DNA of 64,000 nt from JAIBJN01 sp963830885 (GCA_963830885.1 CAWHOA010000003.1:1-64000), one strand, 5' to 3'; shown: positions 1 through 8,295, counted from the stretch's first letter. Notes: generated by a model not told the origin, from the sequence alone. Numbers and translations are program-made.

Positions 1-216
1 CCGGCCCCGCTGATCAATCCGGACAACCCCGCCGCCATCGAGGGTGGCGGCGACTGGTCGTCCTACTGGTATGACGGTCGGATCTACGAATCGGACATGA
101 CGCGGGGGCTCCTGATCTGGAACCTCGCCGACAGTGCGGTAGCCGGTGCCAAGAAGCTCGGTCACCTGAACCCGCAGACCCAGGAAACCACGATCCCCCT
201 CAAGACCCAGGGGTAG
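1..216 (+). CDS. C-terminal end of an LVIVD-repeat-like protein (partial)
   Basis: The first 71 codons are open from the window edge to a TAG, so the start lies to the left. The visible tail contains SSYWYDGRIYESDMTRGLLIWNL followed by a polar end. This resembles the last blade of LVIVD/beta-propeller-like surface proteins common in actinobacteria, where the final repeat reads Y-x-G-x-I-Y-x-S-D-x-x-R-G-L-x-I-W. No enzymatic role can be assigned. It is followed by a strong hairpin terminator, so it is the last gene of its transcript. The family call rests on a short motif only. Confidence 0.55.
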   Translation, partial: PAPLINPDNPAAIEGGGDWSSYWYDGRIYESDMTRGLLIWNLADSAVAGAKKLGHLNPQTQETTIPLKTQG

Positions 217-224
217 AAGCGATG

Positions 225-266
225 CCGCGCCCGGGACCGGTGACCGAGAACCGGTCCCGGGCGCGG
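225..266. terminator. 17-bp perfect hairpin terminator
   Basis: Arms 225-241 and 250-266 are perfect reverse complements (17 bp, mostly G/C) around an 8-nt loop. No U-tract follows, as is common for actinobacterial terminators. It starts 9 nt after the stop of the upstream gene and separates it from mutS2. Confidence 0.75.
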
Positions 267-340
267 ATGACCCGGCGGGCAGTGCATGGGCGCGCCGCGT
301 CCAGCCTTGCCTCGTGCCCGGGCTGAGCAGTGTTCGGCCC

Positions 341-346
341 TACACT
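341..346 (+). promoter_or_regulatory. -10 box TACACT for leaderless mutS2
   Basis: TACACT ends 7 nt before the GTG at 354 and there is no Shine-Dalgarno sequence, so transcription probably starts at or next to the start codon. Confidence 0.5.
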
Positions 347-353
347 CAGGGCC

Positions 354-2747
354 GTGGATACGACGGCCCTTGCAGCGCTCGAGTTTCCTGCGATCAGCGA
401 GCGGCTGGCTGCCGCGGCCTCGACCTCGGTGGGCGCCGGCCTCGCGCGTGCCCTGACGCCGTCGCCGGATCCGGCGGATGTCGCGCGTCGCCAGGCACTG
501 ACCGCCGAGGCGATCGCGCTGGTCGAGGGCTCCGCGGAGCCGCCGCTGCATGGAATCGAGGACGTTCGAGCGGCGGCCGAGCGTGCGGCCCGCGGCGGAA
601 TGCTGTCCCCGGCCGAGCTGCGCGGCATCGGGACGACGATCGGCGGCGCCCTCGCCGCACGCACGGCGCTCGAAGGGCAGGCGGAGGAGGCGCCGCTGCT
701 GAACGAGCTGGCCGCCGGGATCGACCCGAGCCTTCGCCGGCTGGCCGAGACGATCGCGAGCCGCGTCGAGGCCGACGGGTCCGACCTGAAGGACTCAGCT
801 TCGCCCGACCTTCGCCGCCTGCGCCGGCAGCTCCGCGAGGGCCGGGGCCGGATCGCGGACGAGCTGCGCCGGCTGGCGCGCAGAAGCGGCGTGCGGGAGC
901 ACCTGCAGGAGGACTTCATCACCCAGCGCGGCGGTCGGCCCGTGCTCGCCGTCAAGGCGAGCTCGCGCAGCGCGGTACCCGGCGTCGTCCACGATGCATC
1001 GAGCTCGGGCGAGACGCTCTTCGTCGAGCCGTTCGAGATCGTCGAGCTGAGCAACCGCCAGTCGGAGGCGGCAGGTGCGGAGCGCGAGGAGGCCGAGCGG
1101 ATTCTCCGAGAGCTGACGGCGGCGGTCGGCGATCGCGCCGAGGACGTTCGCGTCCTTGTCGAGGCCGTGGCGCAGATCGACCTGGTGCTCGCCTGCGGCA
1201 TCGTCTCGCGGCGCTGGCGCGGTGCGCCGGTGGAGCCGTCCGAGGAGGTCAGCCTGGCAGGCGCCCGCCATCCGCTCCTCGATCCCGCGAGCGCGGTTCC
1301 GATCGACCTCGAGCTCGGCTCGCTGCGAGCGCTCGTCATCAGCGGGCCGAACACGGGTGGCAAGACGGTCGCACTCAAGACGCTCGGCCTGGCGGCGCTC
1401 CTGCACCAGGCCGGACTGCGGCCGCCGGCCTCGCGGGCCGCGCTGCCCGTCTTCGACGCGGTGCTCGCGGACATCGGCGATCCGCAGTCGATCGAGATGA
1501 GCCTCTCGACCTTCTCCGGCCACGTCCGGGCGCTCGTCGCGATTCTGGGCGCCGCCGGCGGCCGGTCGCTCGTCCTCATCGACGAGGTCGCGGCGGGCAC
1601 CGACCCGGTCGAGGGATCGGCTCTGGCCCAGGCCCTCGTTGCCCGCCTTGCGGGGCAGGCGCGGCTGACGGTCGTGACCACGCACCATCCCGAGCTCAAG
1701 GAGTGGGCGAGCGCCACCGAGGGCGTGGCGAACGCCGCCACCGGCCTCGACCCTCAGACGCACGAGCCCCTTTACCGGCTCGCACTCGGCCGGCCGGGGA
1801 CCTCGCACGCGCTTGCGACGGCCGAGCGGCTGGGCCTCGACGCTGCCGTCGTCGACGATGCACGCGCCAGGGTGGCTCCGGAGCGTCTGCGCATCGCCGA
1901 CCTGCTCGCCGAGGCCGAGGACGCCGAGCGCCTGGCGGCAGCCACGCGTTTGGAGGCCGAAGGCGAGCGCGCCGAGGCGGCGGCGCTGACCGAGGTCGCC
2001 CGCCGGCGCGGGGAAGAGCTCGCCGCCGAGATCGAGCGGGTGCGGGCTTCGGCCGAGCGCGAGCGGGAGCTGGCACTGGCCGCAGCCGACCGGGAGCTCG
2101 CGGAAGCGCGGGCCGAGCTGGCCGCGCTTCGCGAAGAGATCAGCGCGGCCCGACGCCTGCAGGAGCGGTCGGGACGCGCAGCCTTCGCGGAGGCAGGACG
2201 GGCGGAGCGCGACCGCGACCGGCGACTCGGTGAGGCCTCCACACGCGCGACGCGGGCCGAGCAGGCGCTGCGCTCGCTCCGCCGCCCGCTACCGCTCGCC
2301 GGCCCGCTGGCGCCGGGCGACCCGGTCGAGGCGCCGGAGCTCGGGGTCCGCGGCACGATCGCCGCGATCGAGAACGACGAGGCGGAGGTGGTCGGAGTGG
2401 GCGGACAGCGCATCCGCATCCCCGTCTCACGGCTGCGTGCAGACGACCGCGCCGACCCGGACGAGCCGCAAAGCGGCGTCAAGGTCGTCGCGGCGGCGCG
2501 AAGCGACGTCTCCGACCAGCTGGACCTCCGTGGCCGGCGAGCCGACGAGGCGCGCGACGCCGTCCGCGCTTTCGTCGACGACGCGGCGCTCGCCGGGCTC
2601 GACACCGTGCGGATCGTCCACGGCCGCGGCACCGGCGCCGTCCGCGCCGCCGTGCAGGACGAGCTCGGCCGGCACCCGCTCGTCGAAGGCTTCGAGGCCG
2701 ACTCGGCCGGCGGCGCCACCGACGCCAGGCTCGCCCGCGCGACGTGA
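354..2747 (+). CDS. mutS2: MutS2 family ATPase with Smr domain
   Basis: This 797-aa protein is a MutS2: a MutS-type ATPase without mismatch-recognition domains. The Walker A motif GPNTGGKT is at about residues 331-338, followed by the LIDEVAAGTDP Walker B/signature region, a long Ala/Glu/Arg-rich coiled coil (about 520-640), a KOW-like stretch (about 655-700) and a C-terminal Smr domain starting LDLRG (about 723) with HGRGTG. In Bacillus subtilis MutS2 senses collided ribosomes and splits them; older work links the family to recombination control. An upstream ATG at 330 is open, but GTG at 354 follows a good -10 box and starts at the usual family N-terminus. It overlaps the next gene by 4 nt, a release-factor-like protein, which favours the ribosome-rescue role here. 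Confidence 0.93.
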   Translation: MDTTALAALEFPAISERLAAAASTSVGAGLARALTPSPDPADVARRQALTAEAIALVEGSAEPPLHGIEDVRAAAERAARGGMLSPAELRGIGTTIGGALAARTALEGQAEEAPLLNELAAGIDPSLRRLAETIASRVEADGSDLKDSASPDLRRLRRQLREGRGRIADELRRLARRSGVREHLQEDFITQRGGRPVLAVKASSRSAVPGVVHDASSSGETLFVEPFEIVELSNRQSEAAGAEREEAERILRELTAAVGDRAEDVRVLVEAVAQIDLVLACGIVSRRWRGAPVEPSEEVSLAGARHPLLDPASAVPIDLELGSLRALVISGPNTGGKTVALKTLGLAALLHQAGLRPPASRAALPVFDAVLADIGDPQSIEMSLSTFSGHVRALVAILGAAGGRSLVLIDEVAAGTDPVEGSALAQALVARLAGQARLTVVTTHHPELKEWASATEGVANAATGLDPQTHEPLYRLALGRPGTSHALATAERLGLDAAVVDDARARVAPERLRIADLLAEAEDAERLAAATRLEAEGERAEAAALTEVARRRGEELAAEIERVRASAERERELALAAADRELAEARAELAALREEISAARRLQERSGRAAFAEAGRAERDRDRRLGEASTRATRAEQALRSLRRPLPLAGPLAPGDPVEAPELGVRGTIAAIENDEAEVVGVGGQRIRIPVSRLRADDRADPDEPQSGVKVVAAARSDVSDQLDLRGRRADEARDAVRAFVDDAALAGLDTVRIVHGRGTGAVRAAVQDELGRHPLVEGFEADSAGGATDARLARAT

Positions 2748-3358
2748 GTCGCTTCATCGGCAGGGAGAACCTGCGCAAGCGGCTCGTCCTCCTCGAGGGC
2801 TCGGCAGGGCGAACAGCCTACGGCGACGGGATCGTGCGGATCGAGCCCGACGAAGGCGAGGCCCTCGCCGTCCGCCCGCCCTTTGGCCTTGCCCACGAAG
2901 CGCGTTACGACGAGGTGCGCGTTGCGCCGCTTCTGGAGGAGATCGCCGCGGACCACGTGGTCGCAGCGCTGCTCGTCCGCCTCGGCGGGTACGCCGTCGG
3001 CGTCTTCGAGGGCGAGCGGCTGGTCGCGTCCAAGGTGGGCTCGCGCTTCGTCAAAGGCCGCCACAAGAAGGGCGGCTCGTCGGCGAACCGCTTCCGCCGC
3101 CGACGCGAGGAGCAGGCCCGTGCCCTGGTCGAGGAGGCAGCAAGGGTCGCCACGGATGTGCTCGAGCCATGCCGGGCACGCGTCGAGTTCGCTGCGCTGG
3201 GCGGAGACCGCTCGGCGGTCGACGCGGTGCTCGCGGCGCGGCCCGACCTAGCGTGGCTGCGAGAGCTCGCGCTCCCGCGGTTCTTCACGGTCCCAGAGCC
3301 GCGACAGCGCGTGCTCCTGCGACTCCCCTACGACCTCTACTCGTCCGAGGTGCTCTAG
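2744..3358 (+). CDS. Vms1/eRF1-like release factor (acVLRF1 family), GGQ Gln absent
   Basis: A 204-aa protein starting with GTG inside the mutS2 stop (GTGA). Residues about 104-120 read KGRHKKGGSSANRFRRRR, which lines up with the eRF1 loop K-x-G-R-G-G-Q-S-A-L-R-F-A-R and with the loop of actinobacterial VLRF1 peptidyl-tRNA hydrolases. Such proteins release nascent chains from peptidyl-tRNA stuck on 50S subunits. The catalytic glutamine position holds serine, and no Gln occurs two positions later, where I recall it in many actinobacterial members. The Arg-rich helix after the loop is kept, so tRNA/rRNA binding may be retained. Coupling to MutS2, which splits stalled ribosomes, supports a rescue role. 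Family assignment is from motif memory and length, not a search. Confidence 0.75.
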   Translation: MSRFIGRENLRKRLVLLEGSAGRTAYGDGIVRIEPDEGEALAVRPPFGLAHEARYDEVRVAPLLEEIAADHVVAALLVRLGGYAVGVFEGERLVASKVGSRFVKGRHKKGGSSANRFRRRREEQARALVEEAARVATDVLEPCRARVEFAALGGDRSAVDAVLAARPDLAWLRELALPRFFTVPEPRQRVLLRLPYDLYSSEVL

Positions 3359-4449
3359 CGGACGGAGTGCGACTCCGCGTCCGGCTCGTGGAAGCGCACG
3401 AGGGCCAGTGCCTCGTCCTCGGCGGCCAGCCGCGCCGCCGGCGGGAGGCGCTCGAACGGCTCGAGGAGCAGCGTCGCCTTCCTCGCGCTCCGCTCGACGC
3501 GCCACTTGCCGGCGACCGCGCCGTCCACCAGGAACGTCGGCGTGGATTGCGGGGTCTTCGTCGCAAAGACGAGGGGGCGGAAGTCCTCGGGCAGGATCTG
3601 AGTGCGGCGAGCGTGGACGAGCAGCGTGGCGTCCCAGGTCGGGAGGAAGCGAACGGGCGCGGGCGCGTCGCCGCCGGGGAGCGGGGCGCGCGGGACGTCG
3701 AGCAGCTCGCGGCCCTCCTCGTCACGGAACCGGCGTAGTCGCAGGCGCTCGGCGGCGGGCTCGAGGTCGGCGACGGCCACCCCGGCCCAGTTGGCCGCGT
3801 CGGCGAGCCGGGCCGGCCCGAACGCGGCGAGGTAGCGGCGCAGGAGGAGCTCCGCGCCCTCGGCCGGCGTCGTCGACGGCGGCCCGACCCACTCCTCGGC
3901 GAGCGCATAGAGGTCGGCGCGACGCCGCTCCCACGTGCCGGACGGGGGCGCGCGGACGAGCTCGACCCAGGCCGCGAGACCGTTCCAGAGGTGGGTCGGC
4001 CGCTCGGGATCCCGCCGGCGCGCGAGCTCGAGCAGCTCGTCGCGGTGCCCGACTCGGCCGGCAAGCGCAGCGCGCACCTCTTTCGCTGCCGCCTCCATGG
4101 TCGACCGTGAAAGCCGCTTGCGGTCGAAGCGCAGCCAGCCTTCCTGGCGCGCGGCCTTGCTCCCGAGCGCGAACGCCCAGTAGTCGCCCGCGGAGACTAG
4201 GTGGATCGTGGAGCGGAGCAGCGTGCCCTGCACGGCGCGCCGCCGCTCGAGCGCCCGCGTCAGGTCACCGAGCACGAAGCCGTCGAGCCGGCTCCACAGG
4301 CCGATGTACGAGGAGGGCGCGTACTGAGCCTGGATGCCGCCGACGCGCTCCAACGCACGCGCGAGCGGCAGGTGCGACCGCTCGAGCAGAAGCTGGCGGG
4401 CGAGCAGCGCGCGGTTGAGGTCGCGGGTGGTGAGGACGCGCTCGGCCAC
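3355..4449 (-). CDS. Winged-helix AlkZ/YcaQ-like DNA glycosylase family protein
   Basis: A 364-aa protein of the HTH_42 (YcaQ/AlkZ) family. Near residue 40 is GIQAQYAPSSY, containing the QxQ motif that is catalytic in AlkZ-type glycosylases, followed by W-S-R-L and the T-L-L-R-S-T-I-H-L segment typical of the family. AlkZ and YcaQ unhook interstrand crosslinks and remove bulky alkyl adducts; whether this member has that specificity cannot be read from sequence. The GTG start is preceded by TACGGT at 4456-4461 (gap 6 nt), suggesting leaderless expression. Its stop shares a CTAG with the stop of the convergent release-factor gene. Confidence 0.8.
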   Translation of the reverse strand: MAERVLTTRDLNRALLARQLLLERSHLPLARALERVGGIQAQYAPSSYIGLWSRLDGFVLGDLTRALERRRAVQGTLLRSTIHLVSAGDYWAFALGSKAARQEGWLRFDRKRLSRSTMEAAAKEVRAALAGRVGHRDELLELARRRDPERPTHLWNGLAAWVELVRAPPSGTWERRRADLYALAEEWVGPPSTTPAEGAELLLRRYLAAFGPARLADAANWAGVAVADLEPAAERLRLRRFRDEEGRELLDVPRAPLPGGDAPAPVRFLPTWDATLLVHARRTQILPEDFRPLVFATKTPQSTPTFLVDGAVAGKWRVERSARKATLLLEPFERLPPAARLAAEDEALALVRFHEPDAESHSVR

Positions 4450-4455
4450 GGCGAG

Positions 4456-4461
4456 ACCGTA
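4456..4461 (-). promoter_or_regulatory. -10 box TACGGT, leaderless AlkZ-like gene
   Basis: On the minus strand TACGGT lies 6 nt before the GTG at 4449. There is no Shine-Dalgarno sequence. Confidence 0.45.
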
Positions 4462-4493
4462 ACCGCTGTCGCCGCCGAGACGAAGTGAGTCGG

Positions 4494-4499
4494 CACAAT
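4494..4499 (+). promoter_or_regulatory. -10 box CACAAT, leaderless leuC
   Basis: CACAAT ends 6 nt before the leuC ATG at 4506. It faces away from the divergent promoter at 4456-4461, so both divergent genes look leaderless within a 56-bp gap. Confidence 0.4.
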
Positions 4500-4505
4500 A
4501 CGACG

Positions 4506-5912
4506 ATGGGAAGGACGCTCTTCGACCGCGTCTGGGACGCGCACCTCGTCTGCGAGCCGGACGACGAGGCGCCGCTGCTCTACGTCGACCTTCATCTCGT
4601 CCACGAGGTGACCTCGGCGCAGGCCTTCGAGGGGCTGCGCCTCGCCGGGCGGCGCGTGCGGCGGCCGGATCTGACGCTGGCGACGATGGACCACAACGTC
4701 CCCACCGACGACCGCCCCGCCGACGACCTCGCCGCCGCGCAGCTCGAGGCGCTGCGGCGGAACTGCGACGAGTTCGGCGTGCGGCTCTACGCGACCGGAA
4801 GCGGGCGCGAGGGGATCGTGCACGTGATCGGGCCCGAGCTCGGGCTCTCGCAGCCGGGGATGACGATCGTCTGCGGCGACAGCCACACGTCGACCCACGG
4901 CGCCCTCGGCGCGCTCGCCTTCGGCATCGGCACCTCGGAGGTCGAGCACGTGCTGGCCACGCAGACCCTGCCGCAGCGGAGGCCGAAGACGATGCTGCTC
5001 GACTTCGTCGGCGAGCTCCCGCTCGGCGTGACCGCGAAGGACATGATCCTCGGCGCGATCGGGCGGATCGGGGTGGCCGGGGGCGCCGGCCATGTCGTCG
5101 AGTACGCGGGCGAGGCCGTCCGGGCGCTGCCGATGTCCGGCCGCATGACCATCTGCAACATGTCCATCGAGGCCGGCGCGCGCGCGGGGATGATCGCGCC
5201 CGACGACACGACCTTCGCCTATCTCGAAGGCCGTCCCGCCGCGCCGAAGGGCGCGGAGTGGGAGCGGGCCCTCGACCGCTGGCGCGCGCTCCCCTCCGAT
5301 CCGGACGCGAGCTACGACCGCGTGGTCGAGCTCGACGTGCGCGAGCTGGCGCCGCAGGTGAGCTGGGGGACGAACCCCGGCATGGTCGTGCCGGTGGACG
5401 GCGCGGTTCCCGACCCCGCGGACTGCGACGACCCGGCCGAGCGCGCCGCCGCCGAGCGTGCGCTCGCCTACATGGCGCTCGAGCCGGGCACCCCGATCCA
5501 GGAGATCGAGGTCGATCGCGTCTTCATCGGCTCGTGCACGAACGCGCGCATCGAGGACCTGCGCGAGGCCGCGACCGTCGTCGCAGGCAAGAGCGTCCAT
5601 CCGCGCGTGCGCGCGCTCGTCGTCCCCGGGTCGGCCGGCGTCAAGCGCCAGGCCGAGGAGGAGGGGCTCGACCGGGTCTTCGAGGCCGCCGGCTTCGAGT
5701 GGCGCCGCGCGGGGTGCTCGATGTGCCTGGGCATGAACCCGGACATCCTCCAGCCGGGCGAGCGCTGTGCGTCCACGTCGAACCGCAACTTCGAGGGCCG
5801 CCAGGGCCGCGGCGGGCGCACGCACCTCGTCAGCCCGGCCATGGCCGCGGCGACCGCGCTCGCCGGCCACTTCGTGGACGTCCGCGAGCTGGCGCTGGAG
5901 CGGGTCGCGTGA
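4506..5912 (+). CDS. leuC: 3-isopropylmalate dehydratase, large subunit
   Basis: LeuC (468 aa) with LeuD isomerises 2-isopropylmalate to 3-isopropylmalate in leucine synthesis. The aconitase fold is evident: MDHNVPT near residue 60, GDSHTSTHGALGALAFGIGTSE, then the [4Fe-4S] cysteines in FIGSCTNARIEDL (about 340-355) and AGCSMCLGMNPD (about 403-414). Length is normal. ATG at 4506 was chosen over an in-frame upstream start because it matches the family N-terminus (GRTLFDRVWDAH) and follows a -10-like box. It overlaps leuD by 4 nt. LeuA and LeuB are encoded on the other strand in the adjacent array. Confidence 0.96.
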   Translation: MGRTLFDRVWDAHLVCEPDDEAPLLYVDLHLVHEVTSAQAFEGLRLAGRRVRRPDLTLATMDHNVPTDDRPADDLAAAQLEALRRNCDEFGVRLYATGSGREGIVHVIGPELGLSQPGMTIVCGDSHTSTHGALGALAFGIGTSEVEHVLATQTLPQRRPKTMLLDFVGELPLGVTAKDMILGAIGRIGVAGGAGHVVEYAGEAVRALPMSGRMTICNMSIEAGARAGMIAPDDTTFAYLEGRPAAPKGAEWERALDRWRALPSDPDASYDRVVELDVRELAPQVSWGTNPGMVVPVDGAVPDPADCDDPAERAAAERALAYMALEPGTPIQEIEVDRVFIGSCTNARIEDLREAATVVAGKSVHPRVRALVVPGSAGVKRQAEEEGLDRVFEAAGFEWRRAGCSMCLGMNPDILQPGERCASTSNRNFEGRQGRGGRTHLVSPAMAAATALAGHFVDVRELALERVA

Positions 5913-6478
5913 AGCCGTTCACGCGCACGACCGGGCGGGTCGCGGTGCTCGACCGGGCGGACGTGGACACCGACCAGATCGTCCCCAAGCAGTTCCTCAA
6001 GCGGATCGAGCGGACCGGCTTCGGCGAGTTCCTCTTCTTCGACTGGGCGAAGGAGGACGGCTTCGAGCTGAACGATCCCGCGGCCGAGGGGGCGACCATC
6101 CTCGTCACCGGCCGCAACTTCGGCTGCGGCTCCTCGCGCGAGCACGCGGCGTGGGCGCTGCAGGACTACGGCTTCGACGTGATCGTTGCGTCGTCGTTCG
6201 GCGACATCTTCCGGACGAACTCCCTGAAGGTCGGCCTTCTCACCGTGACGCTGCCGGAGGACCAGGTGCGTGCCCTGATGGACGCCGGCCAGGGCGCGGA
6301 GCTGACCGTCGACCTCGAGGAGCAGACCGCAGGCCCCTACCGCTTCACGCTCGACCCGGTCGACCGCCGCCGCCTGCTCGAGGGGCTCGACGACATCGGC
6401 CTCACGCTGCAGCACGAAGGCGAGATCGCCGCTTTCGAGGAAGCCCAGCCCTCCCCGATCAGCACGGCCACTCTCTAG
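5909..6478 (+). CDS. leuD: 3-isopropylmalate dehydratase, small subunit
   Basis: LeuD (189 aa) is the swivel subunit completing the active site of LeuC. Family motifs: DVDTDQIVPKQFLKR near residue 18, GRNFGCGSSREHAAWAL near 66-82 and SFGDIFRTNS. It starts with GTG overlapping the leuC stop (GTGA), so translation is coupled and subunits can be made in equal amounts. A bidirectional hairpin follows, between it and the convergent amt gene. Confidence 0.95.
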   Translation: MKPFTRTTGRVAVLDRADVDTDQIVPKQFLKRIERTGFGEFLFFDWAKEDGFELNDPAAEGATILVTGRNFGCGSSREHAAWALQDYGFDVIVASSFGDIFRTNSLKVGLLTVTLPEDQVRALMDAGQGAELTVDLEEQTAGPYRFTLDPVDRRRLLEGLDDIGLTLQHEGEIAAFEEAQPSPISTATL

Positions 6479-6483
6479 GGGAG

Positions 6484-6515
6484 GGCGCCGGGCGCCCGTG
6501 TGGACGCCCGGCGCC
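6484..6515. terminator. Bidirectional hairpin between leuD and amt
   Basis: Arms 6484-6494 and 6505-6515 are perfect 11-bp reverse complements with a 10-nt loop, placed in the 45-bp gap between two convergent genes. It probably terminates both. Confidence 0.7.
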
Positions 6516-6523
6516 GGGAGGAC

Positions 6524-7924
6524 TCAGCCGGCTTCGGGAACCGGCTCCGCGCGGACCGCCGCCGGCGCGGCGCGCGGGGAGCCGTGGCCGAGCAGATGCC
6601 CGTGCGATTCGGTTCCGTAACCGCCTGGGACCGGGATGTAGAACTCGGGGTAGCCCCACATCCCATGCTCGGAGACGTCGAGACCGGCAGTCTCGGTCTC
6701 CGGCTCGGCGCGGATGCCCACCGTCACCTTCATCACGAAGAGGACGAGGAACGAGGCGCCGAAGGTGAAGATTCCGACCGTGGCGAGGCCGAGCGCCTGG
6801 ACGCCCAGCTGATGGAAGCCGCCGCCGTAGAAGAGCCCGGGCGAGCCGGTCGCCAGGCTCTCGGCGAGCTGCGGGACGGTCAGGAAGCCGAGGGCCAGCG
6901 TGCCCCAGACCCCCGCCATGCCGTGCGCGGCCAGAGCGCCGATCGGATCGTCGATCCGCGCCCGCTCGACCGCGAGGCTGCCGAGCACGACGATGACCCC
7001 GGCGACGAAGCCGATGAGCAGGGCGGCCCACGGCGCCACGAACGCGCACGCCGCCGTGATCGCCACGAGCGCGGCGACGGCCCCGTTCAGCATCATCGAG
7101 AGGTCGGGCTTCTTGACCACGATCCAGGAGGTCAGCACCGCGCCGAGGACGCCGGCCGCGGCGGCGAGGTTCGTGTTCAGGGCGACGTAGGCGAAGAAGC
7201 CGACCCCGCCGAAGTCCACGCTGAGCGTGGAGCCCGGGTTGAAGCCGAACCACCCGAACCAGAGGATGATGACGCCGAGCGTCGTGTAGGCCATGTTGTG
7301 CCCGGGGATCGCGTTCGGCTTCCCGTCCGAGGCGAACTTGCCGATGCGCGGCCCGAGCAGCAGGGCTCCGGCGAGGCCGGCGAGCGCGCCCTGGTAGTGG
7401 ACGACGGTCGAGCCCGCGAAGTCCTGCATCCCACGGGCGAAGAGCCAGCCGTCAGGGCTCCAGACCCAGTGGGAGACGAGGGAGTAGATGAGCGTGTAGG
7501 CGACCCCGAAGGCGAAGTAGACCCAGAGGCGCGTGCGCTCGGCCATGGCGCCCCAGACGATCGCCAGCGAGACCGCGCAGAAGACGACCTCGAAGAGGTA
7601 GCCCGCGGCCGCGGGGATCGAGGCGAACCAGGAGAACGGCGCCGCGCCGACGCTCAGGAGCTCGTCCACCGAAGGGGCGAAGCCGGAGCCGCCGACGAGC
7701 CCGTTGCCCCCGTCGCCGAAGGCGAGGCCGTAGCCGACGAGGTAGTAGACGACGGATGCGAGGGCGAGGACGAGGACGTTCTTGGCGGCGATGTGGCCGA
7801 CGTTCTTCATCCGGGTGAGGCCCGCCTCGAGGAACGCGAAGCCGGCCTGCATGAACATGACGAGGATGGCCGCGACGACCACCCACATCGTGCTCGCGGC
7901 GATACCCAGCTCGGCCCGGGTCAT
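6524..7924 (-). CDS. amt: Ammonium transporter
   Basis: A 466-aa Amt/Mep/Rh channel with eleven hydrophobic segments expected. Motifs seen: MQAGFAFLEAGLTRMKN near the N-terminus, FAGSTVVHYQGALAGLAGA and HGMAGVWGTLA, including the conserved Asp-Phe-Ala-Gly and the pore histidine region. It takes up ammonium across the inner membrane. The start ATG overlaps the glnK stop (ATGA), the usual glnK-amt pairing in which the P-II protein gates the channel. The C-terminal cytoplasmic tail has the ETETAG segment followed by GMWGYPEFY, as in P-II-regulated members. Confidence 0.95.
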   Translation of the reverse strand: MTRAELGIAASTMWVVVAAILVMFMQAGFAFLEAGLTRMKNVGHIAAKNVLVLALASVVYYLVGYGLAFGDGGNGLVGGSGFAPSVDELLSVGAAPFSWFASIPAAAGYLFEVVFCAVSLAIVWGAMAERTRLWVYFAFGVAYTLIYSLVSHWVWSPDGWLFARGMQDFAGSTVVHYQGALAGLAGALLLGPRIGKFASDGKPNAIPGHNMAYTTLGVIILWFGWFGFNPGSTLSVDFGGVGFFAYVALNTNLAAAAGVLGAVLTSWIVVKKPDLSMMLNGAVAALVAITAACAFVAPWAALLIGFVAGVIVVLGSLAVERARIDDPIGALAAHGMAGVWGTLALGFLTVPQLAESLATGSPGLFYGGGFHQLGVQALGLATVGIFTFGASFLVLFVMKVTVGIRAEPETETAGLDVSEHGMWGYPEFYIPVPGGYGTESHGHLLGHGSPRAAPAAVRAEPVPEAG

Positions 7925-8271
7925 GCTGCCTCGACCTCCTCCAGGCTCAGCCCCGTCCGGTTGTGGGTGACGTTCTCGACCTGGGACATCCAGACGATCC
8001 CGTCGCCCGACTCGTTGCCGCTGCGGGCCGCGTCGACGATCGTCTCGACGACCGCCGTGGCCTTGTCGTCCTCGACGACGAACACGAGCAGGGCCTTGGG
8101 CAGGAAGCGCGACTCGAAGACGCGTCCCCGGTACTCGTGGGTGATGCCGCGCTGGCGGCCGTGGCCGACCGCCTCGAGCACCGTGACTCCGACGTGGCGA
8201 GCGTCGAACTCGACCGCGTCGATCACGGTCTCGACCCTCTCCCTCAGCACCACCGCCTCTACCTTCACCAT
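7921..8271 (-). CDS. glnK: P-II signal protein (GlnK-like) with Tyr51 replaced by Phe
   Basis: A 116-aa P-II protein that senses 2-oxoglutarate/ATP/ADP and regulates Amt. The T-loop reads GRQRGITHEYRG followed by RVFESRFLPK. Aligned with Escherichia coli GlnB, Tyr46 is kept (Tyr47 here) but the modified Tyr51 is Phe52. Classical uridylylation or adenylylation on Tyr51 is therefore not possible, leaving effector binding (or another residue) as the control. A strong Shine-Dalgarno (GGAGGGG) precedes the ATG. It is coupled to amt and has its own promoter and terminator-containing leader (8272-8405). Confidence 0.9.
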   Translation of the reverse strand: MVKVEAVVLRERVETVIDAVEFDARHVGVTVLEAVGHGRQRGITHEYRGRVFESRFLPKALLVFVVEDDKATAVVETIVDAARSGNESGDGIVWMSQVENVTHNRTGLSLEEVEAA

Positions 8272-8295
8272 CGCCCCTCCCTTCCTGGACCACAG

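Noticed and set aside
200..3064. Very long antisense and out-of-frame ORFs over mutS2 and other genes (for example 200-1741 minus)
   Set aside because: High-GC DNA gives long open shadows. Their products are Arg/Ala/Pro-rich without motifs, whereas the chosen frames carry recognised domains.
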